A DNA stretch of 64,000 nt from Prevotella melaninogenica ATCC 25845 (GTDB taxonomy: Bacteria; Bacteroidota; Bacteroidia; Bacteroidales; Bacteroidaceae). Below, in pieces: positions 1 through 8,888 of the stretch; position 1 is the first letter of the stretch; each line of letters starts with the position of its first letter. The notes under the pieces are model-generated. The model was not told the origin of the DNA. It ran no database searches and saw only the letters and a list, made by a program, of their open reading frames with translations. The stretch is from positions 873,501 to 937,500 of the forward strand of contig NC_014370.1 of the NCBI RefSeq assembly GCF_000144405.1, read 5' to 3'. The translations under genes were made by a program, and so were the position numbers.

Positions 1-1
1 T

Positions 2-748
2 ACACTTGAACAGAAGTATCACGTTTCCACAGAGAAAGAACTCATCGAAATCCGTGACAACATTGCTGAACAGCTAAAGAATATTGACAATAGTGATGAA
101 GAACTGGAATTACTTGAGCAAGAAGTAAAAACAAAACTTTCTACTTGTGAAAAGCAAGCAGAGAAGTTGACTACACTTAGACGTAAGGCTGCAAAGATTG
201 TTGAGGAACAGATGAGTAGCCGACTTATTCCATTGGGTATTTCGAATGTTAGGTTTAAGGTTGATTTGTCACCAAAGCCTTTGTCAATAGACGGTGCAGA
301 TAAGATTCAATTTCTTTTCTCTGCCAATACAAGTACGGCTATGGAACCTGTTGCACAGGTGGCTTCTGGTGGTGAGATTGCTCGTGTAATGTTATCGCTA
401 AAGGCTATGGTAAGTGGTGCCGTGAAGTTACCAACGATTATCTTTGATGAGATTGATACGGGTGTTAGTGGTAAAATTGCTCAGAAGATGGCACTTATCA
501 TGCAAGAAATGGGTAATAATAATCGTCAAGTTATCTCTATCACACACCTTCCACAGATTGCTGCTTTGGGTACTTCACACTATAAAGTAGAGAAGGAGGA
601 GACTGCAGAAGGGACACGCAGTCACATGCGTGAGTTGACTCAAGAGCAGCGTGTGAATGAGATAGCACAGATGCTTTCGGGTGCCGATGTTTCTGATGCA
701 GCTTTACAGAATGCTCGAGAACTATTAGATTTAAGTAAGAAGAAATAG
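2..748 (+). CDS. recN: DNA repair protein RecN, C-terminal part (5' truncated by window edge)
   Basis: RecN is an SMC-like ATPase that acts at double-strand breaks in recombination repair. The reading frame is open from base 2, so the N-terminal Walker A half lies outside the window. Visible are the end of the coiled coil, the ABC signature (ASGGEIARVMLSLK), the Walker B motif (TIIFDEIDTGVSG) and the H-loop (SITHLPQIAALG). This order is typical of the RecN C-terminal head. The AT-rich composition matches core genome, unlike the GC-richer tra genes further on. Confidence 0.95.
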   Translation, partial: TLEQKYHVSTEKELIEIRDNIAEQLKNIDNSDEELELLEQEVKTKLSTCEKQAEKLTTLRRKAAKIVEEQMSSRLIPLGISNVRFKVDLSPKPLSIDGADKIQFLFSANTSTAMEPVAQVASGGEIARVMLSLKAMVSGAVKLPTIIFDEIDTGVSGKIAQKMALIMQEMGNNNRQVISITHLPQIAALGTSHYKVEKEETAEGTRSHMRELTQEQRVNEIAQMLSGADVSDAALQNARELLDLSKKK

Positions 749-771
749 TAATACCTTACTAAAAATATACA

Positions 772-2454
772 ATGAAAGAAATAATGAATATGAAACTGAA
801 AACTTTAATTTTGACCATTGCCCTTATATTGGGTGTTTCTACTAACATTTCTGCTCAACCTGGTGCGATTAAGAAGGCTGCAGATGCAGCTTTTACATTG
901 ACAACCTTTAAGGCAGACGGCAGTATTTTGGCAACATCTAATGGTGTATGTATTAGTACTGATGGTGTTGCTGTAAGCCCTTGGAAGCCCTTTATAGGAG
1001 CAGATAAAGCTGTTATTATTGATGCTAAAGGACAGAAACACGAGGTGGATTGCTTGCTTGGTGCCAATGAGATTTATGATATAGTCAAGTTTCAAGTGAG
1101 CGGTAAGACTATTGCTGCTCCTTTGGCAACAACAGTTTCTGTAGGTGATGAAGCATGGATTACACCAATGCCAAAGAGTGGTAATGCTGAGAAGGCTGAT
1201 GTTTCAAGTGTTGAAAAATTCATGGATAAGTATAATTATACGATTCTGAAATCTTCAGCTACTGACAAGTTGAATGGTGCTCCTGTATTTAATGTTAAAG
1301 GACAGGTTATCGGTTTGTTCAATTCTGCTGGTGAATCACAGAGCTCAACGGATGTAAACTATGCCAAGGACTTTGTTGTTAAGGGACTTTCACAGAATGA
1401 TATCACTCTTCGACAGAGCAATATTCGAATAGGTTTACCGAACACATTAGAGGAGGCTGTTGTTGCATTGATGCTCTCTTCTGAGAAACCTACTAATATA
1501 CACGAAGCTATTGTCAACGAATTTATTACAAAATTCCCACAAGCAAATGATGGTTATTATGCTTTAGCGAATATACAAGTTGCAAAAGGTGACTTTGCTA
1601 ATGCGGATAAAACAATGCAAACAGCTATTAGTAAGGTGACTGCAAAGGATGAAGCACATTATAACTTTGCTCGTCTTATTTATCGTAATGCGCTTATTCA
1701 AGAGTTTGCTGAAAAGACAAAGTCTGTGGGATGGACATTGGATAAGGCTTTGGATGAGATAAAAAAGGCTGAAACTACTAAGGCAAACGATGCTTATCGT
1801 CACCTTCAGGCACAGATTATCTATGCGAAAGGCGATTATGCAAAAGCTTATACTGAGTTTGAAGCATTGACAAAGACTAAGTTCAATAATCCAGAACTTT
1901 ACTTAGAGATGGCACAGAGTCGTCAGCATTTGGGAGCTAATGATCAGGAGATTCTCGATTTGCTTAATAAGAGTATCGAACTTTGCGACACACCATATGT
2001 TTCTACTTCTGCACCATATTTCTATACACGTGGTCAGCAATTAGAGAAGATGGGAGAATATAGAAAGGCTGTACAGGATTATTATACATATGAATATTTT
2101 AACCAAGGACGTCTTGGTGCTGCTTTCTATTATATGCGTGAACAGTGCGAGGTGAAAGGACGTATGTGGCAGCAAGCTTTGCAGGATATTCTCATTGCAT
2201 CACAACTTGATTCTAAGGAAGCCTTATACCCAACAGAAGCAGGTAGCCTTTTGTTACGTCTAAACAAAGTTGATGCTGCTATCAGTGCTGCTCAACAGGC
2301 AATTCAACTTGACGCCTCTCAGCCTGATGCTCATCTTATTCTTGGTATTGCACAATGCGAAAGTAAACAGAAAGAAGAAGGTCTTAAGAATATACAAAAG
2401 GCTAAGGAACTTGGCAATACACAAGCTGATACTTTCTTGCAGAAGTATAAATAA
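772..2454 (+). CDS. secreted trypsin-like (degenerate) protein with TPR repeats
   Basis: A signal peptide (MKLKTLILTIALILGVSTNISAQ) starts best at the ATG at 790; ATGs at 772 and 784 are alternatives. Residues about 35-210 resemble an S1/HtrA-type protease fold: the strands and an Asp-like position (EIYDIVKF) are present. The usual His segment reads SPWKPF and the Ser loop reads LNGAPVFN, so the catalytic His and Ser seem lost. Residues about 240-560 are helical TPR-type repeats. It lies 23 bases after recN in the same direction. It is probably a periplasmic binding or scaffold protein; its exact role is unknown. Confidence 0.75.
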   Translation: MKEIMNMKLKTLILTIALILGVSTNISAQPGAIKKAADAAFTLTTFKADGSILATSNGVCISTDGVAVSPWKPFIGADKAVIIDAKGQKHEVDCLLGANEIYDIVKFQVSGKTIAAPLATTVSVGDEAWITPMPKSGNAEKADVSSVEKFMDKYNYTILKSSATDKLNGAPVFNVKGQVIGLFNSAGESQSSTDVNYAKDFVVKGLSQNDITLRQSNIRIGLPNTLEEAVVALMLSSEKPTNIHEAIVNEFITKFPQANDGYYALANIQVAKGDFANADKTMQTAISKVTAKDEAHYNFARLIYRNALIQEFAEKTKSVGWTLDKALDEIKKAETTKANDAYRHLQAQIIYAKGDYAKAYTEFEALTKTKFNNPELYLEMAQSRQHLGANDQEILDLLNKSIELCDTPYVSTSAPYFYTRGQQLEKMGEYRKAVQDYYTYEYFNQGRLGAAFYYMREQCEVKGRMWQQALQDILIASQLDSKEALYPTEAGSLLLRLNKVDAAISAAQQAIQLDASQPDAHLILGIAQCESKQKEEGLKNIQKAKELGNTQADTFLQKYK

Positions 2455-2498
2455 ATTTACCAGATAAGTTTATTGTCACGAAATTTGGGGGAACGGAA

Positions 2499-2530
2499 TT
2501 TGGTAGAATCGAATTAAATCTGTACCTTTG
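2499..2530 (+). promoter_or_regulatory. Bacteroidota-type promoter of tRNA-Arg
   Basis: TTTG at 2499-2502, then 20 bases, then TACCTTTG at 2523-2530. This matches the Bacteroidota -33/-7 consensus (TTTG, 19-21 bases, TANNTTTG). The tRNA starts 12 bases later. Confidence 0.85.
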
Positions 2531-2542
2531 CACCCGCATGAT

Positions 2543-2617
2543 GGTTCCGTAGCTCAGTTGGATTAGAGCAACAGCCTTCTAAGCTGTGGGTCTTGGGTTC
2601 GAACCCCAACGGAATCA
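2543..2617 (+). tRNA. tRNA-Arg (anticodon UCU)
   Basis: A full cloverleaf can be drawn. The acceptor arms GGTTCCG and CGGAATC pair with one G-U. The D arm is GCTC...GAGC, the anticodon stem ACAGC/GCTGT has loop CTTCTAA (anticodon TCT), and the T arm is TTGGG/CCCAA with loop TTCGAAC. The discriminator base is A and CCA is not encoded. The ICE integrase begins 245 bases downstream, so this gene is the likely attachment site of the element, with its 3' end as attL. Confidence 0.95.
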
Positions 2618-2627
2618 CAAACCATGT

Positions 2628-2661
2628 AAAAAGAGGATTTTGGAAACAAAATCCTCTTTTG
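2628..2661 (+). terminator. intrinsic terminator after tRNA-Arg
   Basis: A near-perfect 12-13 bp stem (AAAGAGGATTTT / AAAATCCTCTTT) with a short loop, followed by T residues, directly after the tRNA. The arms are AT-symmetric, so it could stop transcription from both sides. Confidence 0.8.
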
Positions 2662-2778
2662 CGTTTAGAATGAGCCACTTGTGTCCTAATTAGCACATTT
2701 AGAGGAGTTTATGCTTAATGTTAAACCCCGTGGCTAATGGGAAGTAATGGGAGCAAAAAGGAGCTCTCGGGAATAAAA

Positions 2779-2820
2779 TGTGTTACCAATTTGTGTTACC
2801 AGAATACAGAATGTGTTACC
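2779..2820 (+). repeat. three direct repeats TGTGTTACC before the integrase
   Basis: TGTGTTACC occurs at 2779-2787, 2792-2800 and 2812-2820, just upstream of the integrase start. Short direct repeats near an ICE end are often arm-type binding sites of the integrase or of an excision factor. The binding role here is inference. Confidence 0.5.
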
Positions 2821-2862
2821 ACTTTCCACAATCTTCTCCATCCACACTAAAATGTTGTTAAT

Positions 2863-3990
2863 ATGGCAAAACAGGAAGTTGTGGTCATCTATGATTGGAA
2901 AAAGGTTGCTGCAAAACGTGGCAAAGGGAAAGTCGAAGTACGAGTCTATATCAGCAGGACTGAGAGGAAATATATTTCTCTTGGTGATGTAGCCCCTGAT
3001 GAACTGGAAAATTTTGTAAGTTCTTCCAAGGTACTTGCTATCAAGAAAAGATGTGAGCAGATACTGGCTGCAATGAGTGTTCTTGACGATAAATTATCCG
3101 TTGAGAAGTTTGACTCCTATTATTACGAAACAGAAGACAATCCATTTGCCAAAAGTAAAGGCTCGGTAAATTTCTTGCTGTATATGGAACAATCCATTAA
3201 GCAAGAAAACATACGTGAGGGTACACGCAAACACAAGATTTGCACATTGGAAGCTATCAGGCGTTTTGGTCAGATAAAAACCACAAAGGACTTAACGCGG
3301 GAAAATTTGGTAGCCTTTGACCAATGGCTTAGAGATGGCACCCGCTCTGATGTTTCAATCAATAACTATCACAAGAATTTTCGTATCTATACAAAGAGGC
3401 TTGCTACAGAAAATGTTATAGACGTTGATCCTTACGACTTGGCTAAATTTAAGCGAGGCAAATGTAAAGAACGTGAGCCGCTTTCTGAAACAGAATTGAA
3501 AAAACTCCGAACAATAAAACTGGAGGGGAAACTGGATAAGGTCAGAGATTTGTTTGTGTTCGCCGCCTATACTGGTTTGGCATATTGTGATGTTCAATCA
3601 TTTAGCTTTGATACGATGACGGAACTGCAGGGAACATTGTATTATATTGATGGAAGCAGATTAAAGACTGGCTCTAAATTCTTCACTCCCATTCTCAAAC
3701 CGGCAATGGAGGTGCTCAAAAAGTATGATTTCAAGTTGCCGAGAATATCCAATCAAAAGGCAAACGACTACCTGCATCTCATCCAGGCAGCCATGAAACT
3801 CAACAAGAACCTGACCTTCCACATTGCCCGGCACTCGTTTGCGACGCTGGCTCTTGCCCACGACGTGCCCATAGAGAACGTCGCACGCATGTTGGGGCAT
3901 CAGAACATCCGGACCACGCAGATTTATGCGAAGGTGCTGAAATCGACCATCGAGCGACATGCGGTAAACCTCCAGAAGGCAATCAGATGA
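2863..3990 (+). CDS. int: tyrosine recombinase (ICE integrase), Bacteroides type
   Basis: A 375-aa site-specific recombinase expected to integrate and excise the element at tRNA-Arg. An N-terminal DNA-binding domain (to about residue 200) precedes the catalytic domain. Visible are FHIARHSFATLAL (the H-x-x-R pair, about residue 320), LGHQNIRTTQIYAKV (His and the nucleophile Tyr, about residue 354) and a probable catalytic Lys hairpin (DGSRLKTGSK). The first conserved Arg is replaced: the motif reads TGLAYCDV. Loss of this Arg is known in the Bacteroides IntDOT group. The ATG at 2863 follows an AT-rich leader. Confidence 0.92.
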   Translation: MAKQEVVVIYDWKKVAAKRGKGKVEVRVYISRTERKYISLGDVAPDELENFVSSSKVLAIKKRCEQILAAMSVLDDKLSVEKFDSYYYETEDNPFAKSKGSVNFLLYMEQSIKQENIREGTRKHKICTLEAIRRFGQIKTTKDLTRENLVAFDQWLRDGTRSDVSINNYHKNFRIYTKRLATENVIDVDPYDLAKFKRGKCKEREPLSETELKKLRTIKLEGKLDKVRDLFVFAAYTGLAYCDVQSFSFDTMTELQGTLYYIDGSRLKTGSKFFTPILKPAMEVLKKYDFKLPRISNQKANDYLHLIQAAMKLNKNLTFHIARHSFATLALAHDVPIENVARMLGHQNIRTTQIYAKVLKSTIERHAVNLQKAIR

Positions 3991-4046
3991 ATGATGAATA
4001 AATCTCACACCCACATAGAGCCATACCTCCCCTTCGAGGCATGGCT

Positions 4047-4193
4047 TTATGTTTTGCGTTCTATCAGATAATTCACCAGGTAAGCGATGCCGCCAAAGAG
4101 CATCCACAAAACATACAGAAAGCCTTGAATCACCCAACCTATCAGCTGGAAGATGGCTCTGAACAGGATATATACGAAGAGAAATACTTGCAT
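4047..4193 (-). CDS. 48-aa hydrophobic membrane protein
   Basis: The minus strand encodes a 48-residue protein starting MQVFLFVYILFRAIFQLIG and ending YLIERKT. It is almost wholly hydrophobic (one or two membrane spans) with a charged C-terminus. It is convergent with the integrase and ends 57 bases from it. A promoter matching the consensus fully lies just upstream (see 4216-4247). No family recognised. The strong promoter and protein-like composition support a real gene; small membrane proteins near ICE ends can be toxins or regulators, but that is only a guess. Confidence 0.6.
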   Translation of the reverse strand: MQVFLFVYILFRAIFQLIGWVIQGFLYVLWMLFGGIAYLVNYLIERKT

Positions 4194-4215
4194 CTTAAAA
4201 CATTATTAGCTATAC

Positions 4216-4247
4216 CAAAGATACGAAAAATATCCGAGAAAAGCAAA
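4216..4247 (-). promoter_or_regulatory. consensus promoter for the 48-aa protein
   Basis: On the minus strand, TTTG (4244-4247), 20 bases, then TATCTTTG (4223 down to 4216). This is a full match to the Bacteroidota consensus. It points to the small gene that starts at 4193. Confidence 0.7.
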
Positions 4248-4385
4248 TAATAGAGCATCTAAGCATTGACAATCAGCAAGTATTTTATGACTACATTTTC
4301 TCGTAATATCACTATCTCACGGCTTCATTTCTTCGTCTTTTCTCGAAGAAACGGACTCGTAACTTCGGTTTTTCCTTATATCGCT

Positions 4386-4581
4386 AAATCGGGTTTTCAT
4401 TATCCCGATTTCACGATAACATTTTTCTTGAATCAGTTATCGAAGAACACCACAGTCCATCATTTCTTGCTAACTTTATGTCAGACAAGCAGGTGGCGAG
4501 ACTACATTTCCCTTACGGAGTTTGGGTAGCAAGTTGTACTTTTGTGCGGACAAAAGTAACTTGCCAACTCTGTCAAGTTGG
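4386..4581. other. hairpin-rich intergenic region, candidate oriT
   Basis: This is the middle of a gap between the integrase and the mobilisation genes. It holds an 8-bp stem AAATCGGG/CCCGATTT (4386-4411); a long stem at 4529-4564 (GCAAGT..TACTTTTGT, loop GCGG, ACAAAAGTA..ACTTGC); and directly after it CCAACT/AGTTGG with a 6-base loop (4564-4581). Stacked inverted repeats just upstream of a relaxosome gene and a relaxase are where oriT normally lies. No nic site can be assigned by eye. Confidence 0.5.
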
Positions 4582-4619
4582 GGATTATTCTTCGCAACTC
4601 AGAATATAAACAGAAGAAT

Positions 4620-5000
4620 ATGGAACGGAAAACGAAAAGACTCTGGATAAGGATTTCTGCACAGGATGCCGAGCTGATTAAACAGAAGGCTACTAACTAC
4701 AAAACGGTAAGTAGCATGATTTGGGATGCTATCAAGCAGTTTGACGATGTTGGCACAAAACGTAAAATCGCCACGCTCAACGAAATGATGACCTTCTATA
4801 AGAAGTATCACCAGGACTTGGCATGGATGGGCGGTAACTTCAATCAGGTGGTCAAGCGAGCCAACGAACTGGCGATAGCCAATGAGCTGACACTTCCCTA
4901 TTTTGAGAAAGTGCTTTATCCTCAAATCATGGAGCTACAAAAGCTCTTAACAGCGATAAGACAGGAACAGCATCAGATAGCCAAACGATTAACACGATAA
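4620..5000 (+). CDS. mobilisation accessory protein (MobC/MbpB-like relaxosome component)
   Basis: About 126 aa beginning MERKTKRLWIRISAQDAE, with a ribbon-helix-helix-like N-terminus and a helical C-terminus containing HQDLAWMGGNFNQVVKRAN. That phrase is typical of small proteins encoded just before Bacteroides relaxases. It should bind oriT and help the relaxase nick. An in-frame start at 4578 would overlap the hairpins, so the ATG at 4620 is preferred. Confidence 0.75.
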   Translation: MERKTKRLWIRISAQDAELIKQKATNYKTVSSMIWDAIKQFDDVGTKRKIATLNEMMTFYKKYHQDLAWMGGNFNQVVKRANELAIANELTLPYFEKVLYPQIMELQKLLTAIRQEQHQIAKRLTR

Positions 5001-5068
5001 AGCGAAAAGCCGTAATCGGTAAATACCGATTTATCAATCACATCTTTTCACGAACACACAAGAAAACG

Positions 5069-6631
5069 ATGATAGCAACCATATTACCCTCCAGCACGAC
5101 ATTCCATGCCGTTGAGTACAACGAGCGAAAAGTTGCCAAAGGCCAGGCTGTGCTTCTTGAAATGAAGAACTTCGGTTATGTGGGAGCCGCTGATAGCTAT
5201 ACTCCCGAACAGCTGCAACAATACCTGATTGACTATTCGGCAAAAAACGAGCATATCCGCAAGGCGCAGTTCCATGTTGCCATCTCCTGCCGAGGACATG
5301 AATATTCCCAGGAGCAGCTTCTGGATATTGCCCACCAGTATCTTCATGAAATGGGCTATGATGATGAAGGGCAACCGCTTCTTATCTATGCGCACAATGA
5401 CACCGACAATAATCACCTGCACATCATCACCAGTCGGGTGAATCCCAACGGGCAGAAGATAGACCATAACCATGAGCGCATCCGATCGCAGGAGGTTATC
5501 AACAAGATCGTCGGCGAAGATGAGGAGTTGCGTGCAGACTTGTTATTGAAGGAAGCCCTTGGTTACAAGTTCAACTCCCTCACCCAATTCAAAACCATCT
5601 TGGAGGCATCGGGCTATGAGTGTTTCGAGCGTGAAGGCAATCTCGAAATTGCACGTGGTGGGCGGGTACGAAATAAAATCGGAATGCAAGATTTGACATC
5701 AAGATTCGTCCTCATTGATGAAAAAGAGACCTACAAACGCCGTAGACAGCTGGGAGCCATTATGAAGAAGTATCGCAACATGGTTTCCTGTCGAAGTGAG
5801 TTGGCAGACATCCTGCAAAAGAAGTTTGGCGTGTCGCTCATCTTCTTTGGCTCAAAGGACAAGCCATACGGTTACATGATAGTGGATCATCATAAACAGG
5901 CAGTGTATAAAGGTGGCACAGTACTCTCCATCAAGCAGCTACAACACTTCATGAGTGAGGAAGAACGTATTAACAAGGTGGAACTCTATGTGGATGCCAT
6001 GCTGGAGGATAATCCCCGAATGATTGCCTACGAACTTAACAGAATGTTGTGGCGACAATACGGCACTCGCATTGCCAAGGGTCGTTTCAAACTACTTGGT
6101 GGCGGGGAGATTGCCCTGAGCGATAACGTGCAAAAGATATTGAAGTTCAACTTCATGCTGCGCCGTGTCCAGGCATTTTTCCCTACCAACGAGACCGAGC
6201 GTGACATTCTCTGCCATATCTGGAAGATTGAGAATCCCCACCTTATTTATATAGAGCCACACAGCAAGCCCAATAATGGCTTTGCTGTAGAAAAGCTGAA
6301 CAATCTGGCAGCATCAACTGAGAAGCAATACTTGAGGGCAGCATTAAAAGAAAATCATCTCGCCATTTTCAGACAAGGTGACCAATATTATTGTGTCGAT
6401 TTCACACACAGGTGCATCTTCAATTTAGCTTCTGAGGGTATCGCCTTCAAGTCCTTGCTCCCAACTCTGCAAGAACTCCAACCTATGCCGGCCCAAAGTT
6501 CCCGCCATTCTAATAATATTCTGGGTAACGTCCTTTCGCATCAGACATCGGTTTCCGACCGTAATGCCGAATGGGAAGTGGGCAGCAATGGTGGCTATGA
6601 GGTGGACGGCGAGTGGAAACTGAAGAGATAA
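5069..6631 (+). CDS. relaxase/mobilization nuclease (MOBP-type)
   Basis: A 520-aa relaxase. The metal-binding three-His motif reads HNDTDNNHLHII (about residues 109-120), and an early Tyr region lies near residues 15-35, as in the relaxase/mobilisation nuclease family. It would nick oriT, stay covalently bound to the 5' end and lead the strand into the mating channel. The C-terminal half shows no clear domain. It lies 68 bases after the accessory gene; the matching coupling protein is at 32021-34354, inside the tra operon. Confidence 0.9.
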   Translation: MIATILPSSTTFHAVEYNERKVAKGQAVLLEMKNFGYVGAADSYTPEQLQQYLIDYSAKNEHIRKAQFHVAISCRGHEYSQEQLLDIAHQYLHEMGYDDEGQPLLIYAHNDTDNNHLHIITSRVNPNGQKIDHNHERIRSQEVINKIVGEDEELRADLLLKEALGYKFNSLTQFKTILEASGYECFEREGNLEIARGGRVRNKIGMQDLTSRFVLIDEKETYKRRRQLGAIMKKYRNMVSCRSELADILQKKFGVSLIFFGSKDKPYGYMIVDHHKQAVYKGGTVLSIKQLQHFMSEEERINKVELYVDAMLEDNPRMIAYELNRMLWRQYGTRIAKGRFKLLGGGEIALSDNVQKILKFNFMLRRVQAFFPTNETERDILCHIWKIENPHLIYIEPHSKPNNGFAVEKLNNLAASTEKQYLRAALKENHLAIFRQGDQYYCVDFTHRCIFNLASEGIAFKSLLPTLQELQPMPAQSSRHSNNILGNVLSHQTSVSDRNAEWEVGSNGGYEVDGEWKLKR

Positions 6632-6641
6632 GATACAAAAA

Positions 6642-6702
6642 GAGCCAACAAAGATGATTTGCTAAACCCGATTACGGTGCTACTCTTTCATCTTTGCGGC
6701 TC
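6642..6702. terminator. large inverted repeat between convergent genes
   Basis: GAGCC-aa-CAAAGATGA (from 6642) is mirrored by TCATCTTTG-c-GGCTC (to 6702) around a loop of about 30 bases. It lies between the relaxase end and the end of the minus-strand gene at 6714, so a two-way terminator is likely. Confidence 0.55.
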
Positions 6703-6713
6703 AATATAGTCAT

Positions 6714-7084
6714 TTATTCAAACGCAATGATAGGTACAGTGTGCACACCAGCTTTACTCTCATAGCTATATGTACCTATCTGCATTGCAGACTTTCCTTT
6801 AGGAATAGTAACGATCTGCCCGTCATAGAACTGTTCATTTTCTTCAGCAACAAGAAATACAACAGGCCCTGTAAAGGCGCTGATATAATCCTTTACCTCA
6901 CTTGTTGCAAGTGCTCCATCTTCAAAGCTCTGAAATACTTCAAACTTGTTTGCAACCGTAAACTTTGTCTTTTGTTTAGCCATTCTTATCCCAGACTGCT
7001 CAGGTGTACTCTGCATTTTGGAGTAAATAAAGAGACCTCCAAATGTAAGAATACATCCAACAAGAACACCTAATAAAAATAATA
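6714..7084 (-). pseudogene. membrane-anchored protein, 5' end cut by an IS
   Basis: The minus-strand frame is open from the IS edge at 7084 to 6714. It encodes a membrane span (VLFLLGVLVGCILTFGGLF), then a soluble domain of about 100 aa ending HTVPIIAFE. A methionine at 7016 would drop the span. The span reads directly into the IS terminal repeat, so the start codon was probably displaced by the insertion. No family recognised. Confidence 0.5.
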
Positions 7085-8335
7085 CCTTAATTCCGCAACA
7101 CTATTATAAATTAAACTTTTTAAGTACCTGAGCAACAAAAAGTTGCTCAGGATTTTGCCATGTCAGAATTTTCACTTATCTTAGTATTGCAAAAAAAAAC
7201 AAGAGAATCCGACGATAGACATGGCAAAGATACAAATTAAATCTGAGAGAGACTCACTCCTTTTGGGGGATTATTTTCAATCATGGAGCAATTTGACTCC
7301 ACACATTATCATCTGTAATCGACTCAACCCTCGGTCTAAGGTGTAGATCGTTCGGTTATCAGTACAGCGAAATCATCCGTTCTCTCATGAGTATCTACTT
7401 CTGTGGCGGTTCATGTACCCAAGGATGTCACTACTCATTTGATGAACCACCTCTCGCTCCATCCGACACTTCGCACTTGTAGCTCTGATACTATCCTCAG
7501 AGCGATAAAGGAGTTGACGCAAGAAAACATTTCATACACATCAGATATGGGCAAGACCTATGATTTCAATACGGCTGACACTCTCAATACTTTATTGCTC
7601 AATTGTATATTTGCATCTGGCCAACTGAAAGAGGGTGAGATGTATGATGTTGATTTCGACCATCAGTTCATAGAGACAGAGAAGTATGATGCAAAGCCTA
7701 CATACAAGAAGTTCCTTGGTTATTGCCCTGGTGTGGCGGTTATTGGCGATTTGATAGTCGGTATAGAGAATAGTGATGGTAACACAAATGTTCGTTTCCA
7801 TCAGAAGGACACGCTGAAGAGGATCTTTGAGAGATTTGAACAGAATGGGCTCACTATCAATCGCTTCAGAGCTGATTGTGGATCATGTTCCGAGGAAATC
7901 GTGAAGGAAATAGAAAAACACTGCAAGTCCTTCTATATCCGTGCTAACCGCTGCAGTTTGCTCTACAATGACATCTTTGCTCTCAGAGGTTGGAAAATTG
8001 AGGAAATCAATGGCGTTGAGTTCGAATTGAACTCTATCCTTGTTGAGAAGTGGAAAGGTAAGGCATATCGACTTGTGATTCAAAGACAGAAACGGATGGA
8101 TGGTGTGCAGGATTTTTGGGAAGGAGAATATACATACCGTTGTATCCTGACTAACGACTATGATTCTTCCGTAAGAGAAATTGTCGAGTTCTATAACCTT
8201 CGTGGAGGAAAGGAACGTATCTTCGATGATATGAACAATGGCTTCGGGTGGGACAGATTGCCCAAATCCTTCATGGCAGAGAACACAGTGTTCCTTCTTC
8301 TTACAGCACTTATCCGTAACTTTTACAAGGCAACG
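7085..8335 (+). mobile_element. degraded IS1380-family element, right end missing
   Basis: The left end CCTTAATTCCGCA at 7085 is the same terminal repeat as in the two other copies. The right repeat is absent: the element stops inside the transposase gene at about 8335, where the NERD gene on the other strand begins. Its sequence differs clearly from the copies at 13611 and 17385, so it is an older or separate lineage. Confidence 0.75.
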
Positions 8336-8350
8336 AATCAAAGCCGATAA
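7221..8350 (+). pseudogene. IS1380-family transposase, frameshifted and 3' truncated
   Basis: Translation starts MAKIQIKSERDS at 7221 but needs at least two frame changes to follow the family pattern (TPFGGLFSIMEQFDS, then SSVIDSTLGLRCRSFGYQYSEIIRSL). From about 7430 the frame is open: DVDFDHQF, FRADCGSCSEE and FYNLRGGKERIFDDMNNGFGW mark the DDE-type core. The expected tail of about 60 residues after LIRNFYK is lost. Inactive. Confidence 0.8.
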
Positions 8351-8843
8351 AATCAATATTATAACGGAGAAAATCCTGGTATTTTTTATCCTTCAAATAA
8401 GGAGTAACCAACATGTCTTCAATACATTTCTGACTTGCACAGTGAAAGTAAATCGCACATGATACAATTCTGAAATGTCTATAATCCTTAATCTTCATTT
8501 TGAGAAGATCCTTTACGTGCAAATCATACAGGTTGTTTTTGTATTTAAGAACCTGATCTATGGGGGACTTGGTAACGGCATTATTGGGAGTATAGACCCA
8601 TTTCTTCTTGTCATTCAAACTAAAGTTGGAAAGATTCCAATCCTTTACTTCTATAATCATAACGCCATAGTCCTTATGCATAATATGGACATCGGGACGG
8701 TCTCCATTGAGGTATGGATTGAAGAATACCTCAAAAGAGTCGTCCAATGTATTGTTCAAAAAGTTCAGCAATGTTAGTTCTCCTGTTGTTGGCTGAACCT
8801 TAAACTGCATTATTTTTTCGAGTGAAGGATAGAATATTGCCAT
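8333..8843 (-). pseudogene. NERD-domain nuclease-like protein, C-terminus lost at IS junction
   Basis: The first ATG is at 8843; a TTG at 8873 is possible. About 170 aa remain. RPDVHIMHKDYGVMIIEVKDW (about residues 47-67) has the D...E-x-K pattern of NERD (nuclease-related) domains. The frame runs through IDFIGFDSL and then into transposase DNA, so the natural C-terminus (in many NERD proteins a helicase or another domain) is missing. It lies 45 bases after the receiver gene, as last member of the WYL1 operon, and would be the effector of that cassette. Whether the remaining part acts as a nuclease is unknown. Confidence 0.65.
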
Positions 8844-8888
8844 ATCGCTCTGTCTGTATGCTGCATGAAGCAAGCGTTACATGCAAAA

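Noticed and set aside
2543..2617. A second attachment-site copy of the tRNA 3' end within the window
   Set aside because: No repeat of GGTTCGAACCCCAACGGA was noticed downstream; the right end is presumed beyond base 64000.
4041..4250. Plus-strand frame of 69 codons after the integrase
   Set aside because: It is the mirror of the 48-aa membrane protein, whose strand has the better composition and a consensus promoter.
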